Source: Zychaea mexicana (Eukaryota > Mucoromycota > Mucoromycetes > Mucorales > Lichtheimiaceae). Taken from it: a DNA stretch of 64,000 nucleotides. How positions within the stretch are numbered: position 1 is the first letter of the stretch; each line of letters begins with the position of its first letter. The position numbers and the translations under genes were made by a program. The DNA lies in assembly GCF_025766255.1 (NCBI RefSeq), contig NW_026516689.1, positions 124,001-188,000 of the forward strand. The letters run 5' to 3'. Shown here piece after piece: positions 46,603-58,820 of this stretch. The notes under the pieces were generated by a model. That model was not told where the DNA came from. It ran no database searches and saw only the letters and a program-made list of their open reading frames with translations.

Positions 46603-47438
46603 ATGTATAGCAGAACAGCCAGTGGTGCTTCATTTGTTTCCCAAGCATCTCATCATAAGGACAATGAACATCACATCAATGGTAAGGTAATATGCTGTAC
46701 CTGCTAGTATACTGTATAGTCACAACCTCTTATAAATGATGTCGCACAATTCATGCAAGTGATCGTTTATCCCTGGTTCGAAATTTTTATTTTTTGTCAT
46801 AGTTGTTTTTTTTTGGAAGGCATTTTATACACTACAAGCCATACCATAAACTGTCTGCTCCTTGGTGGACCTACGAGGATTCTGGAAAGTGACAGGAGGT
46901 CATGGAAAAGGATTTTAAAAGCAGATAAACACGCAACTTCAAAAATTCTATATACCACTTGTTTAACGAAAAGTGGTTTCTGTCACCAGAAAATGGTTTG
47001 AATCAGTTATTCTACTTCCTTTTCTTGGGTTTACTTCTTGTCGTTCAAAAAATTGAACAATGCATCAACTTCCTAAATGTATGCAGTGTAGGAGCGCGCA
47101 CAATTTCTTTTTCGAGTCAACTACTGTATCAGGATCAACAAAACGACCATATCAGAGTCATGCACGAGATTCTTCTGAAAGCAATGACAGTGTTTCGTTT
47201 GAAAAACTATGACTTAGGCCAGAGAATTGATGCACAAAACAAACCCAGTATGGAATGCCTTATGGACCACCGCCACATGACGAACGAAACAACTGGCTTT
47301 GTGTTGCCGAAGCAGATAACATTGATTTTTTGGTTGGAACTTTGCAGTCAGTTAAATCGCCTCGACATAACGATTATCATGTGTATCCTGACGTAAGACC
47401 ACATGGCTCAAGGCTCCGTGATACTTTAAAAATTTGAG
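46603..47438 (+). CDS. Possible uncharacterised multi-exon gene
   Basis: Three plus-strand segments look protein-coding but I could not link them with consistent splice phases. The first, from ATG 46603 to a gtaagg donor at 46682, reads MYSRTASGASFVSQASHHKDNEHH. The second, about 47134-47214, reads TKRPYQSHARDSSESNDSVSFEKL. The third, about 47250 to the TGA at 47438, reads MPYGPPPHDERNNWLCVAEADNIDFLVGTL and ends PHGSRLRDTLKI. None is recognised. Start, exon set and even single-gene status are uncertain; a decayed gene is an alternative. Confidence 0.3.
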
Positions 47439-47844
47439 ATCTCCTCTCCTCCTTTGAAGTCACCAATTGTTACTAGATTGCACCTGAATTCACAAATTCT
47501 TACGCTACTTCTTACTCTTTTTCACAATAATAGAAAATCGTAATTTGGATTGCAACCTTTATTTGCTATTCTAGCTATTCCTGGTGGTGACCCACTATCA
47601 CTCATACTAACCAGCTTTGACATAAAATAACAAGTTTTCACCTGTAATGACTAGAAAATTTTCGTGCTGCTAGCTGAGGTGACGGAGGCAACCGTGATTT
47701 GGGACAGTCGACTGGCCTACAAAGCGCTAATTGTTGCCAGGCCGATATGTTGTCAATGAGAATCCGGACGATGTCATATTGGATTTGCTAAGTCGTCAGT
47801 TATAGGTCTGAAATTGAGACGCCATATCATAGCACTTTTAAAAG

Positions 47845-47853
47845 TATAAAAGG
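47845..47853 (+). promoter_or_regulatory. TATA box of the CBM14-like gene
   Basis: tataaaagg, a strong TATA match, sits 135 bp before the ATG at 47988. A CT-rich leader (47905-47930) follows, as expected for a regulated fungal promoter. Confidence 0.55.
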
Positions 47854-47987
47854 ACACCTTTAAGTTTTGAGGCACCCGCAGAAAGTTCTGCAACCTATCC
47901 ATCTACTTTTTTCTTTACTACATTCTCAGTGTATCTTGTACCGTACATTCCTGCTAAAGCGCATATACCACTTAACGAGAAGCTAAG

Positions 47988-48437
47988 ATGCGTTTGTGTG
48001 CCGCTATCTTTTCGATTAATCTCCTTGGTGCCATTTGGTTACTGCCGTACTCCACTGCTGCTACTGTACGAACAACAAATGGGACGTCTAACGCTATTAC
48101 TGCATTGATTGCCAGAAATCTCTACGGCAATGTGATCGCAGAATCACATTATGTTGATATGTGTAAGGAGTACGCCAAAAGTGGCATACCGCATATGGCG
48201 GTTCCGAATTCGACATGTATTACCTTCTACAAATGTGACAAAGAATCTGGCAAGACGTATATAAGGCAGTGCCCATATGGCTTCAGATATTACCCACTCT
48301 ATGGCCAATGTGGAAGTTTCGACTACAATAAAATACCGGAATGCAGCCAAGGATCCATATTTAAAGAATCACCCACCATGCTCGCCTCGTTACTCGTTGC
48401 TTCGATAGTAGCCTTCGTTGGTGCCATTGTGCTTTGA
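47988..48437 (+). CDS. Secreted CBM14 (peritrophin-type) protein, probably GPI-anchored
   Basis: Intronless, 149 aa. An N-terminal signal peptide (MRLCAAIFSINLLGAIWLL, likely cut near residue 24-25), a polar segment with N-glycosylation sites (N31-G-T, N74-S-T), then a six-Cys domain and a hydrophobic C-terminal tail (MLASLLVASIVAFVGAIVL) with no basic end, typical of a GPI signal. The cysteines lie at 59, 77, 83, 95, 108 and 119; spacings of 17, 5, 11, 12 and 10 residues fit the CBM14/ChtBD2 pattern, and aromatic residues (FYK, GFRYYPLYGQC, FDY) sit where the chitin-binding face is expected. Probable role: chitin or chitosan binding at the cell wall. Fungal CBM14 proteins include the Avr4 effector, which shields wall chitin from chitinases; extending that role here is inference. 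Confidence 0.85.
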   Translation: MRLCAAIFSINLLGAIWLLPYSTAATVRTTNGTSNAITALIARNLYGNVIAESHYVDMCKEYAKSGIPHMAVPNSTCITFYKCDKESGKTYIRQCPYGFRYYPLYGQCGSFDYNKIPECSQGSIFKESPTMLASLLVASIVAFVGAIVL

Positions 48438-49366
48438 AATTAACGAAGACTGATACAGCAAAGCAATAAAATCAGCTAAAAGGTTCTACATATGACGACA
48501 ACGCACGGTTGCCGCACATACATTATATCTTCGTTTTACATGCGGTTAGTTTCAACGCATTTAGATAACAGTCAGTATTATTCGGAATACAATACTACCA
48601 ACCTTTTGTACTGTATTATGCGTATTTTCATATCCTGTATAGTAATAAAGTGGAGATTATACCCATTTCTCTCTGTTGTTTTCTTCGTCCATTTAGTCGC
48701 CATGTTGCTAGCTACCATCGATAGGGGTTACAGTATCTACTATATGTTCTGAAGAAAAATTTTCAAATGTCAGAAGCGTAAAAAAAAGCAAAAGCCAGAC
48801 TTCATTGTTATATTTTATGACTTTTGTTTCCGCATATATCAGTTCTTTATTCTTAGACTGCTACAGCACAAACTACCACAAGAATAGACAGAAAATCATT
48901 TTTCTGCTACTCTAGATCGCATTATGTACACCCCTTTTTGGCATAGCTCTACTCTCAACTTTCACAATTGCTGCTACAGAAAACGACTTTAAACCTTCTA
49001 AAATCACTATTATGATACTTTCGACTGCCGAGATGGTGACAACTTCAGTTTGAATCTTGGAACACAATACTCTGATATGTATAATCAACAGTATGCAAAC
49101 AATAGTCTTGACTACATATCACTGCAATGATTCACCAAAGATAATGACAATTGGCAGTAAAGGCTCATAGACGATTACACATTCTCTTAGACCGTTACTA
49201 TTGAACCATCCTACATAGAGCATACTGATCTTCCTCATCAATAAAAAAATGGTCGTGCTTTTTATTCTGATAGTGTGTGATATTTGCAAATTTTTAGACA
49301 ATTTAACTGATTAAGAAAAGACAAATTGGGGTTGGGAGTGGTGGATTGATATAAATAAACGGGATT
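48438..49366. other. Intergenic spacer
   Basis: About 930 bp between the 3' ends of the CBM14-like gene and CWC22 (convergent). AT-rich. The 48492-48752 frame (ATG, 86 aa, hydrophobic end) has no recognisable domain and is not called. Confidence 0.5.
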
Positions 49367-51386
49367 TTAGCGTCTTCTTCTCTTATTTCTGTCATAGTAA
49401 CTGCTTCCGCTGCTACTACCACTGCTGCTCACACTGTCGCTATCACTTTCCGAATCGCTACCACTGCTGCTGCCGCTATCTGAGTCGCTGTCACTCTCCG
49501 AATCCGAAGAGCTGTCGCTGCTACTGCTATCGGAATCTGATACGCGACGCTTTCGCATAATTTGTTGAGGGGCAGTTCGCAACCATTCACGCAACTCTTC
49601 AGTGAGCGCACCCAATCCAATACTGGTCCAATAGTTGATGGCGAAACGCGTGTTCTTTGGATTGTCCTTGGGAAACATGCCTTGGAATGACTCGGCCATA
49701 TATGGATCATCCATACGTTCCTTGAGCTTCTTTAAACCCAAAAATTCGCTGATTTCGGTGAAGAGAATCTTGACGAAAATACGCGATGCCGATGTTGTGT
49801 CTTCTTCAGTTAAACGGACGATCGAAAAGCAGGTCCAGGCTAGGGAATCCGTAAAGAAAAGATGGGCAAATAATTTGGCAATGTTGCGTAGTCGGTTGGT
49901 TTCGTATCGGTGGACAGTCTCGTACGTCTCGTTGAACGCAATCGCGAAATTCTCGCCCCATATCCGGTTCATTTTGCAGAAGCGTTCTGCCATCAAACCA
50001 TAATATTTGAGGAAGGTTCGTTCTTGAGAGCAGCACTCGATGATCATGTTACATAATTCAATCTATGCACATGGTAAGTTGAGCAAAAGAGAATTAGCTT
50101 ATAACACTTTAACCCAATCGCAATACTTTGATTTTTACAACTTCAGTTATTAATACATTACCTCTTGACCCTCTTGAATATTGATCTTCATCAATTTGTG
50201 GCAACATTCTTCATAATCCACACTGGACATGACCGTCAAATAGATTTTTCGTCGCAGGTCAATCACATCGGCATTTGTCTTGTCCTGGATTTCCATTTGC
50301 TTGTCCTCTTCATCTTCGCTTTCTTCTTCACTCTCATCCTCACTATCCTCATCACTGTCGTCGGATTCATCTTCAGATCCTTCACCCAAGATTTCAGCCT
50401 TGAGTTCGGCGTATCGCTCTTCGTTTTCCGCGTAATCAGGGTCGTACTTGAAAATGTTGAGTCGTTCCTCGACGTCAAGATCCTCGTCGTCCAAACCGAT
50501 GTAATGTGTGATTTGATCTTCCTCTTCTACCAGATCCAAGTCTTGGATGATAGGCTGATTATCCTTGTATTTATCCTTGCGCACCTGGAACAAGACTTCG
50601 ATCATGTACTGTGTACGTTTATCAATCTTGCCCTCGTGTAGAATAGAACGGAACGTCTCAAAGATGGCGTTGTTAGGTTTGGGGGAAACATTGGCTAGGT
50701 GAGCACCGACCTCGCGCATAAAGCCTACAGCGATTTCGACCGAGTCGTCCGTGGGTTGCTGCAACAGTAATGCGAGGACTTGTAGAGCAAGGATTTCGTG
50801 GACAACGAGTTGGTTTGTTAAATGTGCAATAAAAGTGCATACAGCTAAGCACACAGTCTACACAACACAATGGTACCAAATAACGTGTCAATCGTTTTCC
50901 AATGCTATTACTAGCTGTTATAACAAAGAGCATTACCTTATCATTACGACGGAAAGCACGTCGGAATTGTACTACCAATCGTGCCAGCAATAATGCACCA
51001 CAGTCTGGTATCTTTGTATTGACGACAGCTGCGACGGCAGCATATACAGGTGTGAATCGTAAACTTGCACTTTGTGCCCGCATGAGACTGCGGCAGAACA
51101 AGCCTCGGCCACGGACCAGGTTCTCGCCAAACAATTCAGGGGCAATCATTTTGATGTTAGAAGTGTTGATTTTGTTGATCAAACCATTGATAGATTTCTT
51201 GAGCGCTTCCCAAGTGATGCGTTGGTATTGATCGCTTGATTTGTCGGTCACTTGTTGTTGCATTTGTCGTAGTCGATGGGGTGGAATGTAGGCACCTCCA
51301 GCACGGGTAGTCGCCTTCATTATCTCCATTTCTTTTGCAGGATCAATTTTCGATCGTGAAGCTGTTGCTACTTCGTCTCGTGCCAT
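49367..51386 (-). CDS. CWC22: Pre-mRNA splicing factor Cwc22
   Basis: Three minus-strand exons (51386..50937, 50857..50162, 50062..49367) join in frame to 613 aa. Cwc22 is a spliceosome component that opens the way for exon-junction-complex factor eIF4A3 and is needed for the first catalytic step. Seen: start segment [16 protein letters not shown]4G domain (about 40-260; [81 protein letters not shown]), an acidic linker ([13 protein letters not shown]), then the MA3 domain (about 360-530; [45 protein letters not shown]), and a Ser/Asp-rich, RS-like tail ending in KRRRR. It is divergent from CENP-T with 165 bp between starts. Confidence 0.96.
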
Positions 51387-51551
51387 TGTGAATTCCTTTT
51401 GTGTTGTAAAAAGAAAAGAGATTATGAGAACAACAAGGAAAAAAAAGTGAAAAGTGTGCGCTGGCTGCTAGCGTACGTGGTAAAGAAAAGTCCGCCAATG
51501 AATTGTGCTGAGGTCCTGACGAAAACGGTGCCTTTTAACTATTATTCTACT
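51387..51551. promoter_or_regulatory. Bidirectional promoter, CWC22 / CENP-T
   Basis: 165 bp between the two start codons. No TATA box near either gene; no MluI cell-cycle box (ACGCGT) seen. Confidence 0.4.
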
Positions 51552-54143
51552 ATGGATCTACAATTCACTACTGCTGGCGATTCTGACGATGACAACTTTG
51601 ATGTACGTGTACATTAGAAAACGCCATATCTACTATATACTTACATTGTACAATAGGATCTGTACTTACCAGCTAAAGATTTCCAAGAACGTACTCGATC
51701 AGCACGCGAACGAGCAGGCCGTATACTCCAGCTATTGAGCAACGGTATGCATATCAAGTGTAGTTGTTTATTCTTCGTATTTTCATTCTGTAAAACTGGC
51801 TTTCTAACATCTAGCTTTACTTTGTAACAGCACAACCAAGTGAACCCTCGATCGGCGAATCACAACCGGAAAGCAGCACTTACACCGAATCCGATCAAAG
51901 TGCGTTTGAATTATCTCAGCGACAACAACTCCAGCTGCAAAAGCAACACACGTCCTTATCAAAACGTAACCGTGAAGAAGAGTTTCAGCGCGAATATGAA
52001 AAGCTACAAAAAAAACCTGCGCAGCTTCCTACCTTTACCCAAAAGTACTCGTTCCGTCGTCGACGTGACACGCGGCACCGATCGATGCAGGACTTCAACG
52101 ACACGCTTTCAATGATTTCTTATAACTCTGACACGAACTTTAGCGAGTTTTCAACCCAAAGGACGCAACGTGATTTCGCAGACTCAAACTTACTAGTGGC
52201 ATCGCAGGAAACAGCGATCCAAAATGACGATAACAACGATGGCAATGATGGCAACGACCGTACGGGGTGGATGCCTTCTCGTTTGGATTTGGAATTAGCA
52301 CCAACGTCAATAACAAAAGAAACGACTTTTCCTGTTAGTGCTACGCACATTGCTACTAGTAATATAGTTGCTCCTGCTACTGGGGCTACTAGCGCTCGAT
52401 ATGAACGAATGGATCAGCATGAGGTACCAGGGGCTGGCCCTTCCAAGGTTGTGGATAAGCGGCCATTGCTTACATCTCAAGAACCTCTTGCTTTTCAAGA
52501 ATCACCTATGCATGCTGAGCAGAAGAAGGATACCAGGGGCAATGTCGACATCAAAGGGAAGGGCAGAATGGGACATTACCCACAGCCAACATCTCCTGAA
52601 CAATTAAAACAGCATTTTGCTCCATCCACACAACCAGAAGGGTCAAGCGCAGCACGGACAAAGCTATCACAGCAACAACAACAGCCATCAGCATCACCTC
52701 CTCGAGGAAATAATGATCAAGAACAACAACAACAATTTATGGATCAAGATATCGATGATATTGATTACGATTATGGTGACGATGACGATGACGATTTCCA
52801 AATGGCAGACAACGAATCCACGAGATCCAAGCGGCGAAGCAGTGGTTTGGTGATGGAACAAAACCAAGATAGTTTACCATCGACGGGTCAGGCAGCCGAG
52901 GATAATTTACCTGAGCCGATAGCCGATTTCGATGCTTTGCAAGAGTAAGCACATTATAGGATACAGAGAAAACCAAGATCATGGGTTGACCCTGATGATG
53001 ATGATATTTACCGTACTTAGGGAAATACCCGGAATGGGCGGGCATGGTACTAAGAATGGCAACAACCGTCAAGCTGCTGGACTAGTATCGAATAGGAAAA
53101 CGTATGTAACCAAAACAAACAGCCATACTTATCCTCCCCACCCCCAACATTTTCTTTCCCAACCAACAAAACCCCAAATGACGAGAACAATGGCCTCATG
53201 ATATGTGCCTAATCCAATATTACTACGGTTCTCTTCAAAACAAAAAAAAAGCCCACAGGATAGCATCAGCAGAAAGGCTCCAACCGAATTTGATGGTGGT
53301 AGCAATGTTGACGACAACGACGTTGAAATGGCGGATTTGGTTAATCTTGAAGCAATGTAAGCTGACATCAGTCACTTGGGCTTGTCGCCATGATACTAAT
53401 AATAAGTAACTTCTTACTAGGCGACAAAACATCACAAGAGTCATTTCTGGAAATACATTTGCGTCCCAAAAGCTGGAAAAAGTGAAGAACCACTTTGCTG
53501 GGTACGTCTGTTTTTCTTTTGGAAACTTGGGGGGAGGGGTGGCAGTAAACTATCGACACAGAAGAAGAACGAGAATGACTAAATATGGAATACTGTTCAT
53601 AACGTAGCAATGAAAGCACCTACCATGAAACATACTATAGTGGCGCAGCCATACCAAAAGCTGACGCTCGAGCACTATTCACAAAGTTCTCGGGTTCACC
53701 GCTTCCTTACCTAGTCACTAGTAAATTACAAGCATTGTAAGCGTTTTACAAATATCGTCGCATATTTTACTCTGATCGTACCATTCTTATAGTGCTCAGC
53801 GAACCCAATTACTAAAAACCCCACTCAATTACTAGGAGCGAAGTATTCTTTGAACAGATAGCAGATGACTTGACCTCATACGCAGAACATGCCCAGAAGT
53901 ATTCGATCGGTGTGGAAGACATGCGCTTACTGATGCAACGGTATGTATTAGAGAGAGATAGAGGAGGACCGTTATCAATCTCAACTTAACAACCTTCTAT
54001 GCAAAAATTATAGGCAGGGTTTTGTGAATGAGAACACATCCATGGAAGCACTAGCGCACCGGTATTTATCACGTGAAGAGTTTGATGAAGTATGCGTCTC
54101 ATCACTAGCCTACAATGAATTATACCCGGCAAAAAGACGTTGA
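51552..54143 (+). CDS. CENPT: Inner kinetochore histone-fold protein CENP-T
   Basis: Nine exons (51552..51602, 51657..51744, 51831..52944, 53021..53101, 53264..53356, 53421..53501, 53608..53736, 53836..53940, 54014..54143) join in frame to 623 aa. CENP-T pairs with CENP-W through a C-terminal histone fold and recruits the Ndc80 complex through its disordered N terminus. The C-terminal 130 aa show the fold: PYLVTSKLQALSEVFFEQIADDLTSYAEHAQKYSIGVEDMRLLMQRQGF, then the CENP-T-specific SMEALAHRYLSREEFDEV extension. The middle is acidic/Gln-rich (DIDDIDYDYGDDDDDDFQM) and disordered. The N terminus has a likely helix (LYLPAKDFQERTRSARERAGRILQLL) that could be the partner-binding end. Exon 5 starts at 53264 rather than after the earlier cag at 53257, because only that keeps the frame. 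Confidence 0.85.
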
Positions 54144-55484
54144 TAACTTGTCCTTGTCCCTCCTCCTCGCCTTGTTATTGCCATGCTTATATTACGTTGT
54201 ATTCTCTCCGTCTTTAATAAATAACAACAAGAACCCCCTCATTGCTATCATCTCTATGATTAAGGAACTACGATTCAATTTACTAACCTATTAGGTATCG
54301 TGTTGTATTCAGTTTCGAAACAGGCTAGCTAAAGAAAGGCTTTACGATAGCATAATCAATGATGATGCGTCGTAGTCAGCTAGTACATAGCATAAAAGAT
54401 CTGTCATTGAATGTATGACAAACATATTATATAATAGTAGCTTATTTACTCCATGTGTATTTTTTACTACGGTGAGGTGCATGTACTAAGGTTTTCCAGG
54501 AACACTTCTTGTTATGGTTAAATCGTGTCGCTACTGTATAATGGACAATGAATTAATTCGCACGCTGATATTGACACAAGTACATATCCAATCTCCCAAA
54601 CTAACGCTACATGAGTATCATCATTGGTTTGGTAGATATAAGAATATAATTGATTTTAAGCAAGCATCCTTCAGCTTAACGACGCTAACATTAGCAACAT
54701 CGTTTCTCTATGCTGCTGTGATCTGTAATACTTGAAGAAGTTGTTTGTTGTCTGCGCAGGTGTGCAGTAGGTGGAGCCGAGTCATCGAAGCTCTTTTGCA
54801 AAGTTTCATTCAGGTAATCACAGCACATACTACATACTCGATCAGATCAATAAGAGAGTAACTGCATGTATGTACATATTTCACTATGTGTGTGGTTGCT
54901 TATTCTACGATATATTTCTGCCCTGCAGCCATGGGGCGATAAATAATGTACTAATTATGTATGCATCAGGTTTTTTTATAGAAAGAGTAGCACGGCGGCA
55001 TTAGCGTATGTCTACATTTTATAATGCAAAAAGCCATAGTAATTGATAACATGTAGCAGCGACGAAGGCATATATATATATGCTATGCGCAGTGAGAGAA
55101 GAAAATAGTAGGTGATGCATACAAGGAGTTTAATGTGTGCTGTTCAAGTCCGTTTCTTTATTTGGGGGGGTTGTTTTAAGAGAAATGAGAGAATGTAGTT
55201 TGGTGAAGAAAGAGAGCTTATCAGTATGGAGACCAAGAGAACCTTCCATCAGATCGGAAATAAAAAACAAGCCCAAGGGATTAGGGTATGCTTGAGCTTC
55301 TTTTGCAGCCAAAACAAAAACATTCATGCTGTCTACTGAGAGCAGGACGACTTTGTTGTTTGATGTGACGTGTAAAGTACGTTCTTCTTCTTGATTTATA
55401 CAGATTAATTGTGCATTATATATAATGTCTACTATTATAAAAAAGATTAAGTTACTCGTATTTACGAGTGGGTGTATATGTATA
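54144..55484. other. Intergenic, about 1.3 kb
   Basis: AT-rich stretch between the 3' ends of CENP-T and the 55485 gene (convergent). Short frames (54514-54735, 54771-55004, 55130-55495 on the minus strand) show no domain or codon signal. A (TA)n tract is near 55070-55082. Confidence 0.5.
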
Positions 55485-55817
55485 CTATAGTACAAATCCC
55501 ATCACTAATTTTTTGATAGACCGGGTGAATTTTTGTAAACAGGGGCGTCGTCGTTTAGGGTTTGTGCAATGTGATTGGAGGTCAGTAGATGGTGATGATG
55601 AAGAGGTAGAAGTGGGGAAGGAGGGGGAGGATTGGGTGGTAGTAGAGGCATTGGTGGTGCCACCACGACGGCCAGCACCGACAGCAACGCGGCCACCGCC
55701 AGTCAATTTCAATGGCATGACAGTCGCATCACGGGCTGCAGGAGGATTGTTATCTTCTGAGACACGCCGAGACCACCATTTATCACTAGCACTACTGCCG
55801 CAATTAGAGGTGTTCGC

Positions 55818-55848
<31 letters not shown>

Positions 55849-56708
55849 CTGGATGACCGGCGGCGCATCATGTTGTCTAGACAAGGTAATAACTTGGTGT
55901 CGTGGTATACGATTCGCTTGTACCATGCAATGTCGCTAGGGTCGGTTGTATCGTCGGCTAGTTCTACAGCCAATTGTGATTCGTCCCACCACCAGTTGCT
56001 GGCGTTATGATGCTGCTGCTGCTGCTGGGTGTCGTCGTCAAAGTCACCGTCATCTCTTGCATGTGCATAGAGTGTCGGCGTTGTTGTAACTAGACAATGG
56101 CTGTTCTTATTTGTGTGACCTGAATGCTGCTGTGTTTGCTCATCGAACAATGCAGATAAAAGATACGGACTCTCTTCTGTTGGCAGCAATGTGGGCGTGA
56201 TCACGACGACCTGTTGATTAAATGACACTCGCCTCGGGTTTGGCTGCTCTTGCTGCGACCGTGGACGTTGTTGCGGCTGTTTTTCTGGCTGCTGGTGCTG
56301 GTGCTGTTGATGTCTGGCAGGACATGACCGGCACTTGGACAATTGTAGAATATTATCCCAGTCTTGACCATTCCCGTATTGGTCTCTCGTCATCTTGCTG
56401 CTTGTTCTTCTGAGTCCTGCTCCTGCACGATAATAATAGTAGCTGCTTCCTGCCGAGCGAGATCGCTCGAGGTTGTGAGATGTATGGTGCTGTTGCTGAT
56501 TATGTGCGTATCGATCATGGATCAGTTGCTGTTCTCTGCGCAGATTGCGGCTATCCGTTGCAGAAGAGGAGGTGGAACATGATGATATGGAGGATGAAAG
56601 GGAAGGCATTTGATGGTGACGGTGTGGGTGAGCGTTGTTGCTTTTACTACTAGTACATCGTCGTCGAGGGTAATGGTATTCTTCATTGGTACATCTTAGC
56701 GAGGACAT
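55485..56708 (-). CDS. Uncharacterised low-complexity protein with an RVSF motif
   Basis: Single-exon frame on the minus strand, ATG at 56708, 407 aa. Family not recognised. Most is low complexity: Ser/His/Gln-rich N terminus, a CxxCP pair (KCRSCPARHQ) and Gln/Pro stretches. A conserved-looking core PNPRRVSFNQQVVVITPTLLPTEESPYLLSALFDEQ contains RVSF at residues 160-163, the consensus PP1-docking motif (R/K-V/I-x-F). A second ordered patch is NWWWDESQLAVELADDTTDPSDIAWYKRIVYHDTKLLPCLDNMMRRRSSS, followed by a Thr repeat and a basic Ser-rich tail. A regulatory subunit of a PP1/PPZ-type phosphatase is possible; this rests on the motif alone. Confidence 0.65.
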
Positions 56709-58820
56709 GGTGGCGATGAGTGTGAGAGAGTGTGAGTGTGTAGAAAAAGTACAAGTGATAAAGAGAATTTGGAAGAAGAAGAAGAAGAAGATTCATTATC
56801 ACGACTTTAATTATTTACGCGTTGTTGGCTTTTTTTGGCCGGGAAAAAAAAAGATTGCTGAGCTCGGAAGGGAGGCGGATGTAATGATGGTTTGGGTGAA
56901 AAACAGTGGGGGAGAGGGGCAAGAGGAAGGGGGTTGGGTGCGTGAAAGAGAGAGGCACACAGCACATATACCACATGCATAACAAACACCCCCACTTCTC
57001 TCTCTCTCTTTCGTACAAAACTGCTGTAAACGGCATTCAATACGACGGTTCCAATGAAACCTCACGTGGTTTTTTTAACACTGCTTTTTCTTATTATACG
57101 TGCCGCCACAGCGAGTCATCATCACCTTGCAGCATCAGCGTCAGCTTAACACTCCCCCTCTCCAACAATTCTCGTACGGCTTCTATTGCTCCATCCACCG
57201 ACTCCTTGATTCTAGACACCTCAGAACAACATCCACTCCCCTTCAATTTCCCTCAACCCCGACTACTGCTCCCTGCCATTGGACCGTGCTGCTGCTAAGT
57301 TGTTATTTATGACTATTGCTATCGCCACCAAAACGTATCCTTTCATCACCGTTATTTCCGTGCGTGTGTAATTCCAGATTGGATGTGGGATATGTCCGCC
57401 AAGAGTCCAGATACATAGTAAAGTTCTCCTCCCCTCCCCCGCACCCCGTTATTCCCTTATGGCTTAGTTTTAAAGTTGCGGCAACAATATCAGAAGGTAC
57501 AAAAAATATCAACAAAAGAGGAAGATTTGGTGGGCTAATATACAAACATTAATCACACTTTCATTATTCAAGCACTCCATGATCCTACTTTCCCCACTCA
57601 ATCAATTAACTATATTTTATAGTTATCACCCCTACTACAACATTGCGACCATTATACTTAGTAGCGCTCTACTACTAGCTCCAGCTCTAGCTCTATTTGC
57701 TCAATCATTGAATAATCACATAGCAAGAAACACTTCTGCAGAAGAATTTCATTCCATGTTTGCCAAGTATTATAAGATGGCCCTTGCATCAATGCAAAAA
57801 TCGTTTTACACTCTACACTACTAATGTAAAAATAAGTGTGCTGCACATTTGCATGGTCATGCCACTTTTTTCTTTCTCGCTTTACATACTCTGATATAAC
57901 CTTGTGCTCAATTCTGTTTGATGCTGTGTAGCAAAGACCACCTCCTTCCACATACGCAGCGTGGTCTGCGTCGTACGTGATATATGCGCGTGCGGATAGC
58001 GTGTGGGGAGAGGAGTCGCAGGAAGGTCGGTAGCAGAATACATATTACTGGTGTAAGGCAACACAAGATCTGAAAGCACCGCATTAGTGAGAGTGAGGGA
58101 GTGCGAGAAGAACACACAGACGCATGAACGGATCGCAAATTGGTTGATTAATTAAGAAGCACCCAACGTCAGTCTTCTTTTCTGTTCAAAATCATCCTGA
58201 ATAGCGGATATTGATGTTAGATTATGTTTGCTGATAAATATACATACACCCTTTCTCCCCTTCCTGGTCCCATGAATACTAGGGTGAACGGGCCCTCCTC
58301 TCTATCCTGGCTGGATTGATCAAATTACACTGAAACCCCATCATCATCGTCCGACAATACCAATCATGCAGGGAGCCTTTTCCTATGTGTTCTTCTCTTT
58401 GTCTCCGCTCAACAAAGCACTTTTTCTTGCACCGATTCTACATATGGATTCATAGAACTGTCTACAGTTACTCGCAGACGCATCGCTATACAAAGCACAT
58501 ATACATAACTAAATATAAACAACGGAGAGAGACAGAAGAAGGGCAGAGGAGAGCATCATACATCATATCAAGTTGCAATTGGAATCTCTGAACAAGAACA
58601 TAAAATCGCACCATACATCCACCCATTGATCCGTCATTCCCGATCTAAATACCATGTTTTGGCTTCTCCCAACGGTTGTTGTGGGAAGGTTAAACAAATG
58701 TATCTCAAGCTCTATTAAGTTTGCAGATCAACAATTGAAAGACTTTGAGAGAAAAAACCGCATGTTGTTGTTTTTTTCTGAAAAGAATGTGTGTATTAAT
58801 TTGACGCAATCTTTTTTTGT
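56709..58820. other. Intergenic, about 2.1 kb, with small hydrophobic ORFs
   Basis: Contains the promoter of the 55485 gene (purine-rich, 56750-56870) and the 3' flank of PUP1. A short signal-peptide-like ORF is listed separately. A second ORF at 57579-57824 (81 aa, one hydrophobic segment, ATG) has no recognisable domain. Nothing else supported. Confidence 0.4.
57054..57155 (+). CDS. Doubtful short ORF resembling a signal peptide
   Basis: ATG at 57054 opens MKPHVVFLTLLFLIIRAATASH, an excellent signal-peptide profile, but the frame closes 33 codons on at a TAA near 57155. Protein-like Ser/Thr/Pro-rich frames continue in other phases to about 57298, so either a spliced secreted protein or a frameshifted remnant is possible; I found no donor/acceptor pair that restores one reading. 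Confidence 0.2.

Noticed and set aside
46740..46800. Possible tRNA B box (ggttcgaaat)
   Set aside because: No matching A box or cloverleaf, and the B box lacks the final CC.
49367..49560. Simple repeat at the CWC22 3' end
   Set aside because: Encodes the Ser/Asp-rich tail normal for this protein, so not a separate repeat element.
55130..55495. Minus-strand 121-aa frame downstream of the RVSF gene
   Set aside because: No plausible start or domain; A/T-rich composition.
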